Shown here in pieces: positions 18,164 through 26,430 of a DNA stretch of 64,000 nt. Below the pieces are notes generated by a model that had not been told where the DNA came from, searched no databases, and saw only the letters and a list, made by a program, of their open reading frames with translations. This DNA comes from Roseomonas sp. OT10 (GTDB lineage: Bacteria; Pseudomonadota; Alphaproteobacteria; Acetobacterales; Acetobacteraceae): positions 2,438,001 through 2,502,000 of the forward strand of contig NZ_CP087719.1 in NCBI RefSeq assembly GCF_020991085.1, in the 5' to 3' direction. The translations under genes were made by a program, and so were the position numbers. Numbering within the stretch: the first letter of the stretch is position 1; the number at the start of each line of letters is the position of its first letter.

Positions 18164-18343
18164 ATGAACGAGCTGATCGAGCCCGGCATGCGCGTGCGTC
18201 ACCCCGGCCGCCCGGACTGGGGCCTCGGCCAGGTGCAGTCGGTGGTCGGGGACCGCATCACCGTCAACTTCGAGAATGCGGGCAAGCTGCTGATCCAGGG
18301 CCGCCAGGTGGTGCTGGAGATCGTCGAGGACGCTGCCCGCTGA
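18164..18343 (+). CDS. Small DUF3553 protein
   Basis: 59 residues. It matches the DUF3553 pattern: [19 protein letters not shown] followed by [12 protein letters not shown] and a final LEIV segment. The fold is probably a small SH3-like barrel, like the CarD/KOW-type modules that bind nucleic acid or RNA polymerase, but the function is not known. ATG 18164 was chosen because it starts at the conserved block; the open frame runs upstream into the chpT promoter region. The gene is divergent from chpT and precedes moaA by 73 bp. It is probably cytoplasmic. Confidence 0.75.
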   Translation: MNELIEPGMRVRHPGRPDWGLGQVQSVVGDRITVNFENAGKLLIQGRQVVLEIVEDAAR

Positions 18344-18416
18344 CGCGCCGGCCGCCGCCCCGTCCGCGCCGGGGCGAAAGGGTCTTGCGGGGGCCGGCGC
18401 GCCCGGCCACATCGGC

Positions 18417-19490
18417 TTGGTGAGCACCGACCTCCTGTCCCCGGATCTGGCGAATCCGCGCGCGGCCATCCCCGGCATGGCCGCGCGGCCGGGGCCGCTG
18501 GTGGATCCCTTCGGCCGCCGGGTCAGCTACCTGCGCGTCTCGGTGACGGATCGCTGCGACCTCCGCTGTGTCTACTGCATGGCGGAGGACATGACCTTCC
18601 TCCCGAAATCCGAGGTGCTGAGCCTGGAGGAGCTGGAGCGGCTCTGCGGCGCCTTCATCGATCTGGGCGTGGAGCGGATCCGCCTCACCGGCGGCGAGCC
18701 GCTGGTGCGGCGCGGCGTGCTGTCCCTCTTCCGCGGCCTCGGCGCCCGGCTGAACGGCGGCGGGCTGCGCGAGCTGACGGTCACCAGCAACGGCACCCAG
18801 CTCGCGCGGATGGCGGGCGACCTCTTCGCCGCCGGGGTGCGGCGGATCAACGTCTCGCTCGACACGCTGGATCCCGACGCCTTCGCCGCCGTCACCCGCT
18901 GGGGCAAGCTGGACAAGGTGCTGGAGGGGCTGTTCGCCGCGAAGGCGGCCGGGCTGGCGGTGAAGCTGAACGCCGTGGCGCTGAAGGGCGTGAACGAGCA
19001 CGAGTTCGACCGCATGGTCGAGTGGTGCGGCGAGCACGGCTTCGATCTGACCCTGATCGAGACCATGCCGCTGGGCGACATCTCCGGCGACCGCACCGAC
19101 CAGTACCTGCCGCTCTCCACCGTCCGGTCCCGCCTGCGCGAGCGCTGGACGCTGACGGAAAGCAGCCACCGCACCGGCGGTCCGGCGCGCTATTTCGACG
19201 TGGCGGAGACCGGCCGGCGCCTGGGCTTCATCACGCCGCTGACCCATAATTTCTGCGAAAGCTGCAACCGGGTCCGACTGACCTGCACCGGCACGCTGTA
19301 CATGTGCCTGGGGCAGGAGGACGCCGCCGACCTGCGCCGGGCGCTGCGCGACCCCGGACTGGGCGAGGAGGGCTTGCGCGACGCGATCCGGGAGGCCATC
19401 ACCCGTAAGCCGCGTGGTCACGATTTCGTCATCGACCGCCGACAGGCCCGCCCCGCGGTCGCGCGCCACATGTCCGTCACCGGAGGCTGA
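18417..19490 (+). CDS. moaA: GTP 3',8-cyclase MoaA (molybdopterin biosynthesis)
   Basis: 357 residues from TTG 18417; GTG 18420 and ATG 18477 are other possible starts, none with a strong Shine-Dalgarno. The radical-SAM motif C-X3-C-X2-C is Cys47, Cys51, Cys54 ([11 protein letters not shown]). The second [4Fe-4S] site is [12 protein letters not shown], and the protein ends in the functional Gly-Gly (VTGG). MoaA rearranges GTP to the first molybdopterin precursor in the cytoplasm. The other moa genes are not nearby. The following small membrane-protein gene starts 8 bp downstream and may be co-transcribed. Confidence 0.95.
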   Translation: MVSTDLLSPDLANPRAAIPGMAARPGPLVDPFGRRVSYLRVSVTDRCDLRCVYCMAEDMTFLPKSEVLSLEELERLCGAFIDLGVERIRLTGGEPLVRRGVLSLFRGLGARLNGGGLRELTVTSNGTQLARMAGDLFAAGVRRINVSLDTLDPDAFAAVTRWGKLDKVLEGLFAAKAAGLAVKLNAVALKGVNEHEFDRMVEWCGEHGFDLTLIETMPLGDISGDRTDQYLPLSTVRSRLRERWTLTESSHRTGGPARYFDVAETGRRLGFITPLTHNFCESCNRVRLTCTGTLYMCLGQEDAADLRRALRDPGLGEEGLRDAIREAITRKPRGHDFVIDRRQARPAVARHMSVTGG

Positions 19491-19498
19491 GCCGCCCC

Positions 19499-19870
19499 AT
19501 GACCGCCGATCTCGTCGCCCGCCTGGCCATCCCGGGGCTGCCGGAGTGGAGCGGTCTGATCGTGCTGCTGCTGGCGCTGCTGGCGGCCATCGCCTTCCTG
19601 CTGATGCCGTTCAGCGTCTTCGGAGTGAAGGGGCGGCTGGAGGGGATCGAGGCGCAGCTGGACGAGATCCAGCAGGAGATCCGCCTGCTCGCCATGCGAC
19701 TGCCCGAGCCGGGCGGGCGCCGGCCGCCGATGGACGAGGGCTGGGAAGAGGCGCCGCCCCGCCTCGGCCCGGTGCGGGACACGCGGCCGCTGCGCGCCAG
19801 CCCGCCCATCCCGCCGCCGCCCGTCACCCCGGACGGGCGCGGGATGCGGCAGGAGCCGCGGTTCCGGTAG
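19499..19870 (+). CDS. Small membrane protein with coiled coil, unknown function
   Basis: 123 residues. One clear transmembrane helix (about 19-42, LIVLLLALLAAIAFLLMP), then a short amphipathic coiled-coil segment (GRLEGIEAQLDEIQQEIRLL, 46-65) and a Pro/Arg-rich disordered tail. No known family recognised. ATG follows GGAGGC at about 19483. It starts 8 bp after moaA, which suggests co-transcription but not necessarily a shared job. The layout resembles small inner-membrane anchors for cytoplasmic partners. Confidence 0.6.
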   Translation: MTADLVARLAIPGLPEWSGLIVLLLALLAAIAFLLMPFSVFGVKGRLEGIEAQLDEIQQEIRLLAMRLPEPGGRRPPMDEGWEEAPPRLGPVRDTRPLRASPPIPPPPVTPDGRGMRQEPRFR

Positions 19871-20180
19871 GGGTGCCCGGCCGGGGCGGCTTTTCACGGC
19901 GGCATCCTGCGGGAGGACGGTGCCGGGCCAGGGGAACGGGCGTCCCCGCCGGTGCGTCCGGTGATCGTTCAAAATGGCGCTGTTTTCAGGAGCATCCGGG
20001 AAGGGTGCTCGCAGCGCTCGCGGGGATGAACCGCCGCCGTCATCGTGGTCCCGGCAGGCCCCATCATGTTCCGTGCCCCATGACCACCCCGAGCAGCATC
20101 CGCCCATATCCCCCGATCCGCACCCCCACCTATCCCCCCGGAATCGCCCCTCGCCCCCTCCTGCGCTAACCTCCCCCATC
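19871..20180. other. 310-bp intergenic region before rarA, nothing recognised
   Basis: No gene, RNA or repeat is supported. The rarA frame is open back to 19974, but the extra 69 codons are Pro/His/Ser-rich and unlike the family, so they are treated as untranslated. The stretch is slightly less GC-rich around 19970-19990 (CAAAATGGCGCTGTTTTCAG), where a promoter could lie. Confidence 0.5.
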
Positions 20181-21557
20181 ATGCCGCCCACCAAGCGCGC
20201 CGGCCCCGCCCCCGACCTCTTCGGCCCGACTCCCGGCGCGGAGCCCGACCCCGCCGGACCCGCCCCGGACATCGCCCGCCCCCTCGCCGACCGGCTGCGC
20301 CCACGCACGCTGGAGGAGGTGGTGGGCCAGGACCACCTGCTCGGCCCCCCGGGGAACGAGGCTGGCGCCCTCCGCCGCATGCTGGACCGGGGCGCGCTGG
20401 CCTCGCTGATCCTCTGGGGGCCGCCGGGGGTGGGCAAGACCACCATCGCCCGGCTGCTGGCCGAGGCGGCGGGGCTGCGCTTCGCCCCCCTCTCCGCGGT
20501 GTTCAGCGGTGTGGCCGACCTCAAGCGCGCCTTCGACGAGGCCCGCGCCCGGCGCCAGAACGGCCAGGGCACGCTGCTCTTCGTGGACGAGATCCACCGC
20601 TTCAACCGCGCCCAGCAGGACGGCTTCCTGCCGGTGGTGGAGGACGGCACCGTGACCCTGGTCGGCGCGACGACGGAGAACCCCTCCTTCGCGCTGAACG
20701 GCGCGCTGCTCTCGCGCTGCCAGGTGATGGTGCTGCGCCGGCTGGACGATGCCGCGCTGGACCTGCTGATCGACCGGGCCGAGGCGGAGGCCGGCCGGCC
20801 GCTGCCGCTGGACGAGCCAGGGCGGGCGACGCTGCGCGCCATGGCGGATGGCGACGGGCGCTACCTGCTGAACCTGGCGGAGCAGCTCCTCGCCCTGCCG
20901 GAGGGGACGGCGCCGCTGGACCCGGCCGGGCTGGCCGCGCTGCTGGCCCGGCGCGCGGCGCTCTACGACAAGGACCGGGAGGAGCACTACAACCTCATCT
21001 CGGCGCTGCATAAGTCGCTGCGCGGCTCCGACCCGGATGCGGCGCTGTACTGGTTCGCGCGGATGGTGAAGGGCGGCGAGGACCCGCGCTTCATCGCCCG
21101 GCGCCTGACCCGCTTCGCGTCCGAGGATGTCGGCGCCGCCGACCCGCGCGCCCTGCCGCTGGCCATCGCCGCCTGGGAGACCTACGAGCGGCTGGGCTCG
21201 CCGGAGGGGGAGCTGGCACTGGCGCAGCTCGTCCTGCACCTCGCCGCCGCACCCAAGTCCAACGCCGCCTACCTCGCCTGGAAGGCCGCCCAGGCGGCGG
21301 CGGCGGAGACGGGCAGCCTGATGCCGCCCGCCCATATCCTGAACGCGCCGACGAAGCTGATGAAGCAGATCGGCTATGGCCGCGACTACGCCTACGATCA
21401 CGACACGGAGGAAGGTTTCTCCGGCCAGGACTACTTCCCCGAGGGGATGGGGCGGATGCGCTTCTACCGTCCCACGGGCCGGGGCGCGGAGGCGGCGGTG
21501 GGCGCGCATCTCGAACGGCTCGACGCCCTGCGGCGGCAGCGCCGGAGCGGGGACTGA
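20181..21557 (+). CDS. rarA: Replication-associated recombination protein RarA (MgsA) AAA+ ATPase
   Basis: 458 residues. Walker A is GPPGVGKTT (from residue 80), Walker B LFVDEIHRFN, sensor segment GATTENPSF, then the RarA C-terminal domain (KSLRGSDPDAALYWFARM; EDVGAADPRAL; AAPKSNAAY). It is a clamp-loader-like AAA+ ATPase that acts at stalled replication forks with SSB and RecA. ATG 20181 is chosen since the family begins about 20 residues before the RPLADRLRPRTLEEVVGQ block. It stands apart from the upstream genes by 310 bp and precedes the pseudouridine synthase by 120 bp. Confidence 0.95.
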   Translation: MPPTKRAGPAPDLFGPTPGAEPDPAGPAPDIARPLADRLRPRTLEEVVGQDHLLGPPGNEAGALRRMLDRGALASLILWGPPGVGKTTIARLLAEAAGLRFAPLSAVFSGVADLKRAFDEARARRQNGQGTLLFVDEIHRFNRAQQDGFLPVVEDGTVTLVGATTENPSFALNGALLSRCQVMVLRRLDDAALDLLIDRAEAEAGRPLPLDEPGRATLRAMADGDGRYLLNLAEQLLALPEGTAPLDPAGLAALLARRAALYDKDREEHYNLISALHKSLRGSDPDAALYWFARMVKGGEDPRFIARRLTRFASEDVGAADPRALPLAIAAWETYERLGSPEGELALAQLVLHLAAAPKSNAAYLAWKAAQAAAAETGSLMPPAHILNAPTKLMKQIGYGRDYAYDHDTEEGFSGQDYFPEGMGRMRFYRPTGRGAEAAVGAHLERLDALRRQRRSGD

Positions 21558-21677
21558 CCGGCCGCCGGTCCCCGCATCGGCCGGGGCGGGGGCAGCGTGG
21601 CGGGAACGGTGCCGGGCGAAGCCGCGGTTCCGGGGGGCGAACTGGTCGCTGCGGCGCGCAACCATTATGCTAGCGCC

Positions 21678-22649
21678 ATGTCCGTTGCCACCCGTACCGT
21701 CTCGCCGGATGAGGCCGACACGCGCCTCGACCGTTGGTTCCGCCGTCACTTCCCGGCCCTGACCCAGGGCGCGCTGCAGAAGATGCTCCGGACCGGCCAG
21801 ATCCGCGTGGACGGGCAGCGGGCGGAGGCAAACACCCGCCTCGCCGCCGGCCAGGCGGTGCGCGTGCCGCCGATGCCGGAGTCGCCGGCACCGGTCGCGC
21901 GCAAGGCGGTGTCCGACCGGGACGCGGCGATGCTGGAGCGGCTGGTGCTGTACCGCGACGATTCGGTGATCGCGCTGGACAAGCCGCACGGCCTGGCGGT
22001 GCAGGGCGGGCCCGGGATCACCCGCAACCTCGATGCCATGCTCGATGCGCTGCGCTTCGGGTCGGAGGAGCGGCCTCGCCTGGTGCACCGGCTGGACCGC
22101 GACACCTCCGGCGTCCTGCTGCTGGCGCGCACCCCCGGCGCCGCCGCGAAGCTCGCCGCCGCCTTCCGGGGCCGCGACGCGGAGAAGACCTACTGGGCGG
22201 TGGTGGTGGGCAACCCCACCCCGCAGGACGGGCGCATCGACCTTCCGCTGACGCGGCAGGGCGGCCCACGCGGCGAGCGCACCGCCCCGGCCACCGAGGG
22301 CGAGGAGGGCACGCGCGCCGTGACGGATTTCCGGACCCTCGACGCCGCGCGCGGCCATGCCGCATGGCTGGAGATGCAGCCGCTGACCGGGCGGACCCAC
22401 CAGCTCCGCGTCCATGCCGCCGCGGCGCTGAAGACCCCGATCCTGGGCGACGGCAAGTATGGCGGCGCCGCCGCGCATCTGGAGGGACTGCCCGGCCAGC
22501 TGCACCTGCACGCCCGCGCCATCGCGGTCCCTCACCCGGAGGGCGGGACGCTGGAGGTGACGGCGGCCCTGCCACCGCACATGTCGGAGACCTTCGGCTT
22601 CCTGGGCTTCGACCGGCCGAAGACACCCAAGCCCCGCCGCTTACGCTGA
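21678..22649 (+). CDS. Large-subunit rRNA pseudouridine synthase, RluC/RluD family
   Basis: 323 residues. An N-terminal S4 RNA-binding domain (LDRWFRRHFPALTQGALQKM) is followed by the catalytic domain with the invariant Asp140 in HRLDRDTSG, plus VIALDKPHGLAVQGG and GRTHQLRVH. It isomerises uridines in 23S rRNA. RluC (positions 955/2504/2580) is a little more likely than RluD from the HRLDRDTSG context, but position specificity cannot be set here. ATG 21678 starts at the S4 domain. The last base pairs overlap the next gene (TGATG), so translation of the AsmA protein may be coupled. Confidence 0.9.
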   Translation: MSVATRTVSPDEADTRLDRWFRRHFPALTQGALQKMLRTGQIRVDGQRAEANTRLAAGQAVRVPPMPESPAPVARKAVSDRDAAMLERLVLYRDDSVIALDKPHGLAVQGGPGITRNLDAMLDALRFGSEERPRLVHRLDRDTSGVLLLARTPGAAAKLAAAFRGRDAEKTYWAVVVGNPTPQDGRIDLPLTRQGGPRGERTAPATEGEEGTRAVTDFRTLDAARGHAAWLEMQPLTGRTHQLRVHAAAALKTPILGDGKYGGAAAHLEGLPGQLHLHARAIAVPHPEGGTLEVTAALPPHMSETFGFLGFDRPKTPKPRRLR

Positions 22650-25153
22650 TGCGCCGCCGTCTCTGGCCCTGGGTCCTGCTCGGGCTGCTGCTCGGGCTGC
22701 CCGTGCTCGCCGTCGGTGCCGGCTGGATCCTGCTCGACGGGGAGATGCTGCGGGCCCGGGTGGAAGCGGCGGTCACCCAGGCGACCGGCCGGACCTTCAC
22801 CCTCTCCGGCCCGGTCCGCTTCGTTCCATGCTTGGTGCCCACGGTGACGCTGGAGGGGCCGAGCCTGGCCAACCATCCGGGCGGGGCGGACCCGGCCCTG
22901 TTCACGGCGCAGCGGGTGGAGGTGCAGGTGGCGCTGCTGCCGCTGCTGCACCGGGAGATCGAGATCCGCAAGCTGTCGCTCGTCTCGCCGCGGCTGATGC
23001 TGGAGCGCGACGCCGCCGGCCGGCCCAACTGGCTGCTCGCGCCGACGCCGCGGCAGGCCGTGCCGGGCGGCCCGGGGAGGAGCGACCCGGGCTCCGCCCC
23101 GCGCGGCGGCTTCAGCCTGAACATCCGTCAGGTCGCCGTCACCGACGGCACGGCGACCTTCAGGGATGTGCGGACAGGGCTGGTGGAGACGCTGGCCCTG
23201 CCCCAGCTGACGCTGGAGGCCCAGCCGGACGACACTCTCCAGGGCCAGGCCGGGATGGTGCTGCGCGGGCTGACGCTGCATGCGCAGCTGCGTGGCGGCA
23301 CCCTCGCCGCCCTGCTATCGCCCCAGTCCGGCCCGCCCTGGCCCTTCACTATCGCCGTCACCGGTGACGGGCTGCAGGCGGGGTTCGACGGCAAGCTGGC
23401 CGGCGGGGCGCCTCAGGGCCTGTTGCAGATCGCCGCCGACCGCCTCGCCACCCTGGCGCCGCTGCTGCCGCCCTCGGCCCCCCTTCCGGTCGCCGAGGGC
23501 ATCACCCTTGCCGCCTCGCTCAGCCCCGGCGGCCCCTCCGACATGCGGCTCGGCGTGCAGCGGCTGGCCCTGCCCGGCCTCGCGCCCGATCTTTCCGTCG
23601 GTCCGCTGGAGGCCAGGGCAGCCGGGCTGGGCGCGCCGCTCTACGCGCGCGGTGCCCTGCAGCTGGCCGAGCTCGGGCTGGACTGGAGTGCCGACCTGCC
23701 GCCGATCGATGCCCTACGGCGGAATGGCCCACTCTCCTTCCATGCGCTGTTGCGGGGGGCTGGCCTTCGGGTCCTTGCCGAGGGCGGGCTGCCGGGGATG
23801 CGGTCCCAAGGCCTGTCGGCGCGCTTCGAGCTGACCGCCGAGGACCTGTTGCCGGTTGGCGTGGCGGGCCGCCTCCCCCTGCCGGGGCTGCGCAACCTCT
23901 CCGCCTCCGCCCGCGTCACGGGGCAGGCGGACGGCGCCATCCGCATCGACCGGTTGCGCCTGACCGCCGATCAGGCGGAGTTGCAGGAAGGCCAGGTGCT
24001 GCTGCGGCCCGGCGCGCCCGTGCATCTGGAGGCGTCCGCCGCCCTCGCGCGGCTCGACCTGGATGCCATCCCCCTCGCCTCCCGCCCGCCCGCCCGCGAC
24101 CCGGCAGCCGATCCCTCGGCCCCTATCCCGGCCGCCGCCCCGCCCTCCCCGCGCCGGGTCATTCCCGCGACGCCGCTGCCGGTGGCGGCGCTGCGGCAGG
24201 CGTCGGGCACCGCCTCGCTGCGGATCGCCACGCTGCGGGCCGGCGGGCTGGACTGGTCCGGGCTGGAGGCCCACGCCCGGCTCGAGCAGGGGCGCCTGAC
24301 GCTGGAGCCGGCGACGGTCACCGGGCCCGGCGGGACCCTCAGCCTGACGGCGCAAGCGGATGCGGCGCAGTCGCCCCCGGCCCTGTCCGTGTCGCTGCGT
24401 TCCGGCGCTCCCGGGCTGGAGGTCGCACCGATCCTGGCCGCGCTGGGGCAGCCGCCCCTGATCGAAGGGCGGCTGGAGCTGGAGGCCGACCTCTCCGGCC
24501 AGGGCGCCGACCTGCGGCAGTGGGCCGCCACGCTGGACGGCCCGCTCGGCCTGACGATGGTGGATGGGCGCCTGGCCGGCGCGCTGCTGGACCGCTGGGG
24601 CGGGCTGCGCCGGCAAGTGCTGCCGAACCTCCCTGCCAATGGCTGGGTGCCGCTCCGCTGCCTCGCGGTGCGGCTGGAGGCACAGGACGGCGTGGCGCAG
24701 GTGCCGGTGCTGCTGCTCGACACGCCGCTGGGCAGCGCGGGCGGCGCCGGCCGCATCGACCTGCGAAACGAATCGCTCGACCTCCGGCTGCTGCCGCGCA
24801 CCCGCATCGGGCGGGTGGAGGTCAGCGCCCCGCTGCGCGTCCTGGGCACGCTGGCCGCCCCGCAGCCGCGCGTCGATCCCGAGGCGGCCGGGGCCGCCGC
24901 GGCCGCGGCGCTGGGCGGGCTGGCGGCGCGCCAGGGCGGGCAGGCCGGTGCCGTGCTGGGCTCGCTGCTGGGCGCCACGGCGGGGAGCGGGCCGGTGGAC
25001 TGCGCCGGACCCTTGCGCGCCGCGCGCGGCGGGCGGGAGGGGCCGTTGCCAGCCGGGGCGGCCGCGCCGGATGCGGCCGCCCCGGCGGCCCCCAGCAGTG
25101 GCGTCCCGGCGCCCCGGGTCCAGGATCTGCTGCGTGGCCTGCTCGGGCGCTGA
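22649..25153 (+). CDS. AsmA-family envelope protein
   Basis: 834 residues. One N-terminal transmembrane helix (8-30, PWVLLGLLLGLPVLAVGAG) anchors it in the inner membrane; the rest is a long beta-rich periplasmic region. It has the AsmA N-domain sign VEAAVTQATGRTFTLSGPV and the AsmA_2 C-domain (LEADLSGQGADLRQWAATL followed by GPLGLTMVDGRLAG). Members form long grooves that move phospholipids between membranes. A Pro/Ala linker splits the protein near residues 475-510. The end (from about 750) is Ala-rich with a single Cys. It starts with a 1-base overlap of the pseudouridine synthase stop. Confidence 0.85.
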   Translation: MRRRLWPWVLLGLLLGLPVLAVGAGWILLDGEMLRARVEAAVTQATGRTFTLSGPVRFVPCLVPTVTLEGPSLANHPGGADPALFTAQRVEVQVALLPLLHREIEIRKLSLVSPRLMLERDAAGRPNWLLAPTPRQAVPGGPGRSDPGSAPRGGFSLNIRQVAVTDGTATFRDVRTGLVETLALPQLTLEAQPDDTLQGQAGMVLRGLTLHAQLRGGTLAALLSPQSGPPWPFTIAVTGDGLQAGFDGKLAGGAPQGLLQIAADRLATLAPLLPPSAPLPVAEGITLAASLSPGGPSDMRLGVQRLALPGLAPDLSVGPLEARAAGLGAPLYARGALQLAELGLDWSADLPPIDALRRNGPLSFHALLRGAGLRVLAEGGLPGMRSQGLSARFELTAEDLLPVGVAGRLPLPGLRNLSASARVTGQADGAIRIDRLRLTADQAELQEGQVLLRPGAPVHLEASAALARLDLDAIPLASRPPARDPAADPSAPIPAAAPPSPRRVIPATPLPVAALRQASGTASLRIATLRAGGLDWSGLEAHARLEQGRLTLEPATVTGPGGTLSLTAQADAAQSPPALSVSLRSGAPGLEVAPILAALGQPPLIEGRLELEADLSGQGADLRQWAATLDGPLGLTMVDGRLAGALLDRWGGLRRQVLPNLPANGWVPLRCLAVRLEAQDGVAQVPVLLLDTPLGSAGGAGRIDLRNESLDLRLLPRTRIGRVEVSAPLRVLGTLAAPQPRVDPEAAGAAAAAALGGLAARQGGQAGAVLGSLLGATAGSGPVDCAGPLRAARGGREGPLPAGAAAPDAAAPAAPSSGVPAPRVQDLLRGLLGR

Positions 25154-25202
25154 TCGCGGGGAAGGTTTCCGCTTTGCCGGCCGGCACCCTACATCTGCCG
25201 CC

Positions 25203-25910
25203 ATGAAGCGTTTCTGGGATGATGCCGCGGTGGCCGAGCTGCCGGACGGCTTCGGCGTGGCGCTGGACGGGCGGCCGCTGCGGCTGCCGGGCGGCGGCGG
25301 GCTGCGACTGCCGCGCCGCTCCCTGGCGGAGGCGGTGGCCGAGGAATGGCGCCGCGCCGGCGGTACCCGGGGTGGCGAGGCCTCGCTGGAGGAGCTGCCG
25401 CTGACCCGCCTCATCGGCACGGCGCAGGACCGCATCGCACCCGATCCGGCGCCAAGCGTGGAGGCCATCGCCGCCTATGGCGCGACCGACCTGCTCTGCT
25501 ACCGCGCCACGGAGCGCGCCCTGGCGGAGAAGCAGGCGCGCGACTGGCAGCCGCTGCTGGACTGGGCGGCGCTGGAGCTGGACGCGCTGCTGCGGGTGAC
25601 GACCGGGCTGATGCCGGTCGACCAGGACCCGGCCTCGCTCGCGGCGCTGCGCCGGGCGGTGGTGGCGCATACCCCGCTGGAGCTGGCGGCGCTGGGTGTC
25701 GCGGTCCCGGCCCTGGGCAGCCTCGTGCTCGGCCTCGCCCTGTCGCGCGGCCGGCTGGACGCGGCGGAGGCGCACCGGCTGGCCACGCTGGACGAGGCCC
25801 ATCAGGAGGCCTTCTGGGGCGTGGATGCCGAGGCCGCGGCGCGGCGCGTGCGGGCGGCGGCGGATGTCGCGCTGGCGGATCGCCTGCTGCACCTGGCCAG
25901 GGCGGCATGA
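25203..25910 (+). CDS. ATP12-family F1-ATPase assembly chaperone
   Basis: 235 residues. The ATP12 pattern is visible: FWDDAAVAELPDGFGVALDG at the N-terminus, LPLTRLIGTAQDRI, and the conserved TDLLCYRA and WQPLLDW blocks. In mitochondria ATP12 escorts the F1 alpha subunit; the alphaproteobacterial proteins are assumed to do the same, in the cytoplasm. The gene follows the AsmA gene by 49 bp, and its stop overlaps the acylphosphatase start (ATGA). The ATP synthase operon itself is not in the window. Confidence 0.88.
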   Translation: MKRFWDDAAVAELPDGFGVALDGRPLRLPGGGGLRLPRRSLAEAVAEEWRRAGGTRGGEASLEELPLTRLIGTAQDRIAPDPAPSVEAIAAYGATDLLCYRATERALAEKQARDWQPLLDWAALELDALLRVTTGLMPVDQDPASLAALRRAVVAHTPLELAALGVAVPALGSLVLGLALSRGRLDAAEAHRLATLDEAHQEAFWGVDAEAAARRVRAAADVALADRLLHLARAA

Positions 25911-26182
25911 GCGCGCGCCGGCTGCGTATCCGGGGCCGGGTGCAGGGCGTGGGCTACCGCGACTGGCTGCTGGGGACCGCGCGGGCGCACGGTCTGGCCG
26001 GCTGGGTCCGCAACCGGCTGGACGGCTCGGTGGAGGCGCTGCTCTCCGGCGACGAGGATGCCGTGCGGGAGGTGGTGAATGCCTGCCGCCGCGGCCCGCC
26101 CCTGGCCCGGGTGGACGAGCTGGACGAGAGCTTCGCCGATCCGCCGGACGGCCCTGGCTTCCTGCGTCAGCCCACCGCCTGA
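25907..26182 (+). CDS. Acylphosphatase
   Basis: 91 residues, the typical size. The active-site loop RGRVQGVGYRDW holds the phosphate-binding Arg, and the Asn of WVRNRLDGSVEALLSG orients the attacking water. It hydrolyses acyl phosphates such as acetyl or carbamoyl phosphate in the cytoplasm. The ATG overlaps the ATP12 stop (4 bp), so the two are translationally coupled. Nothing in the context explains which acyl phosphate is relevant. Confidence 0.93.
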   Translation: MSARRLRIRGRVQGVGYRDWLLGTARAHGLAGWVRNRLDGSVEALLSGDEDAVREVVNACRRGPPLARVDELDESFADPPDGPGFLRQPTA

Positions 26183-26377
26183 GCCTCCTCCGCTCGCGGC
26201 GCGGGGCTGGGGCGCGGCCGCATCGCCGGGCTTGCATGCCGCACCGCAGCAAGCCATCTTGGCGACACCGGCGATTCGCGCCGGGTAGCTCCCCCGGACG
26301 CGTGCGGGCCCCTGTTCCGGGCCCCGCGGGGGGATGACGACACCAGGGCCGCCGCTCGCGTCGTATGCGGCCCGCTC

Positions 26378-26411
26378 GAGGCACTCCCGGCCGCCGAAGG
26401 CCCGGTGCCTC
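26378..26411 (+). promoter_or_regulatory. Hairpin in the 5' leader of the DEAD-box helicase gene
   Basis: Arms GAGGCAC / GTGCCTC flank a GC-rich loop, ending 19 bp before the helicase ATG. A second hairpin (GCGGGCCC / GGGCCCCGC) lies at about 26304-26327. Long structured leaders that control DEAD-box helicase genes in the cold or by feedback are known; here only the structure is seen. Confidence 0.35.
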
Positions 26412-26430
26412 CCGGACCGCAAGACACCTT

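Noticed and set aside
20166-22580. Minus-strand ORF of 804 codons over rarA and the pseudouridine synthase
   Set aside because: No domain and low-complexity; both overlapped genes have full motifs.
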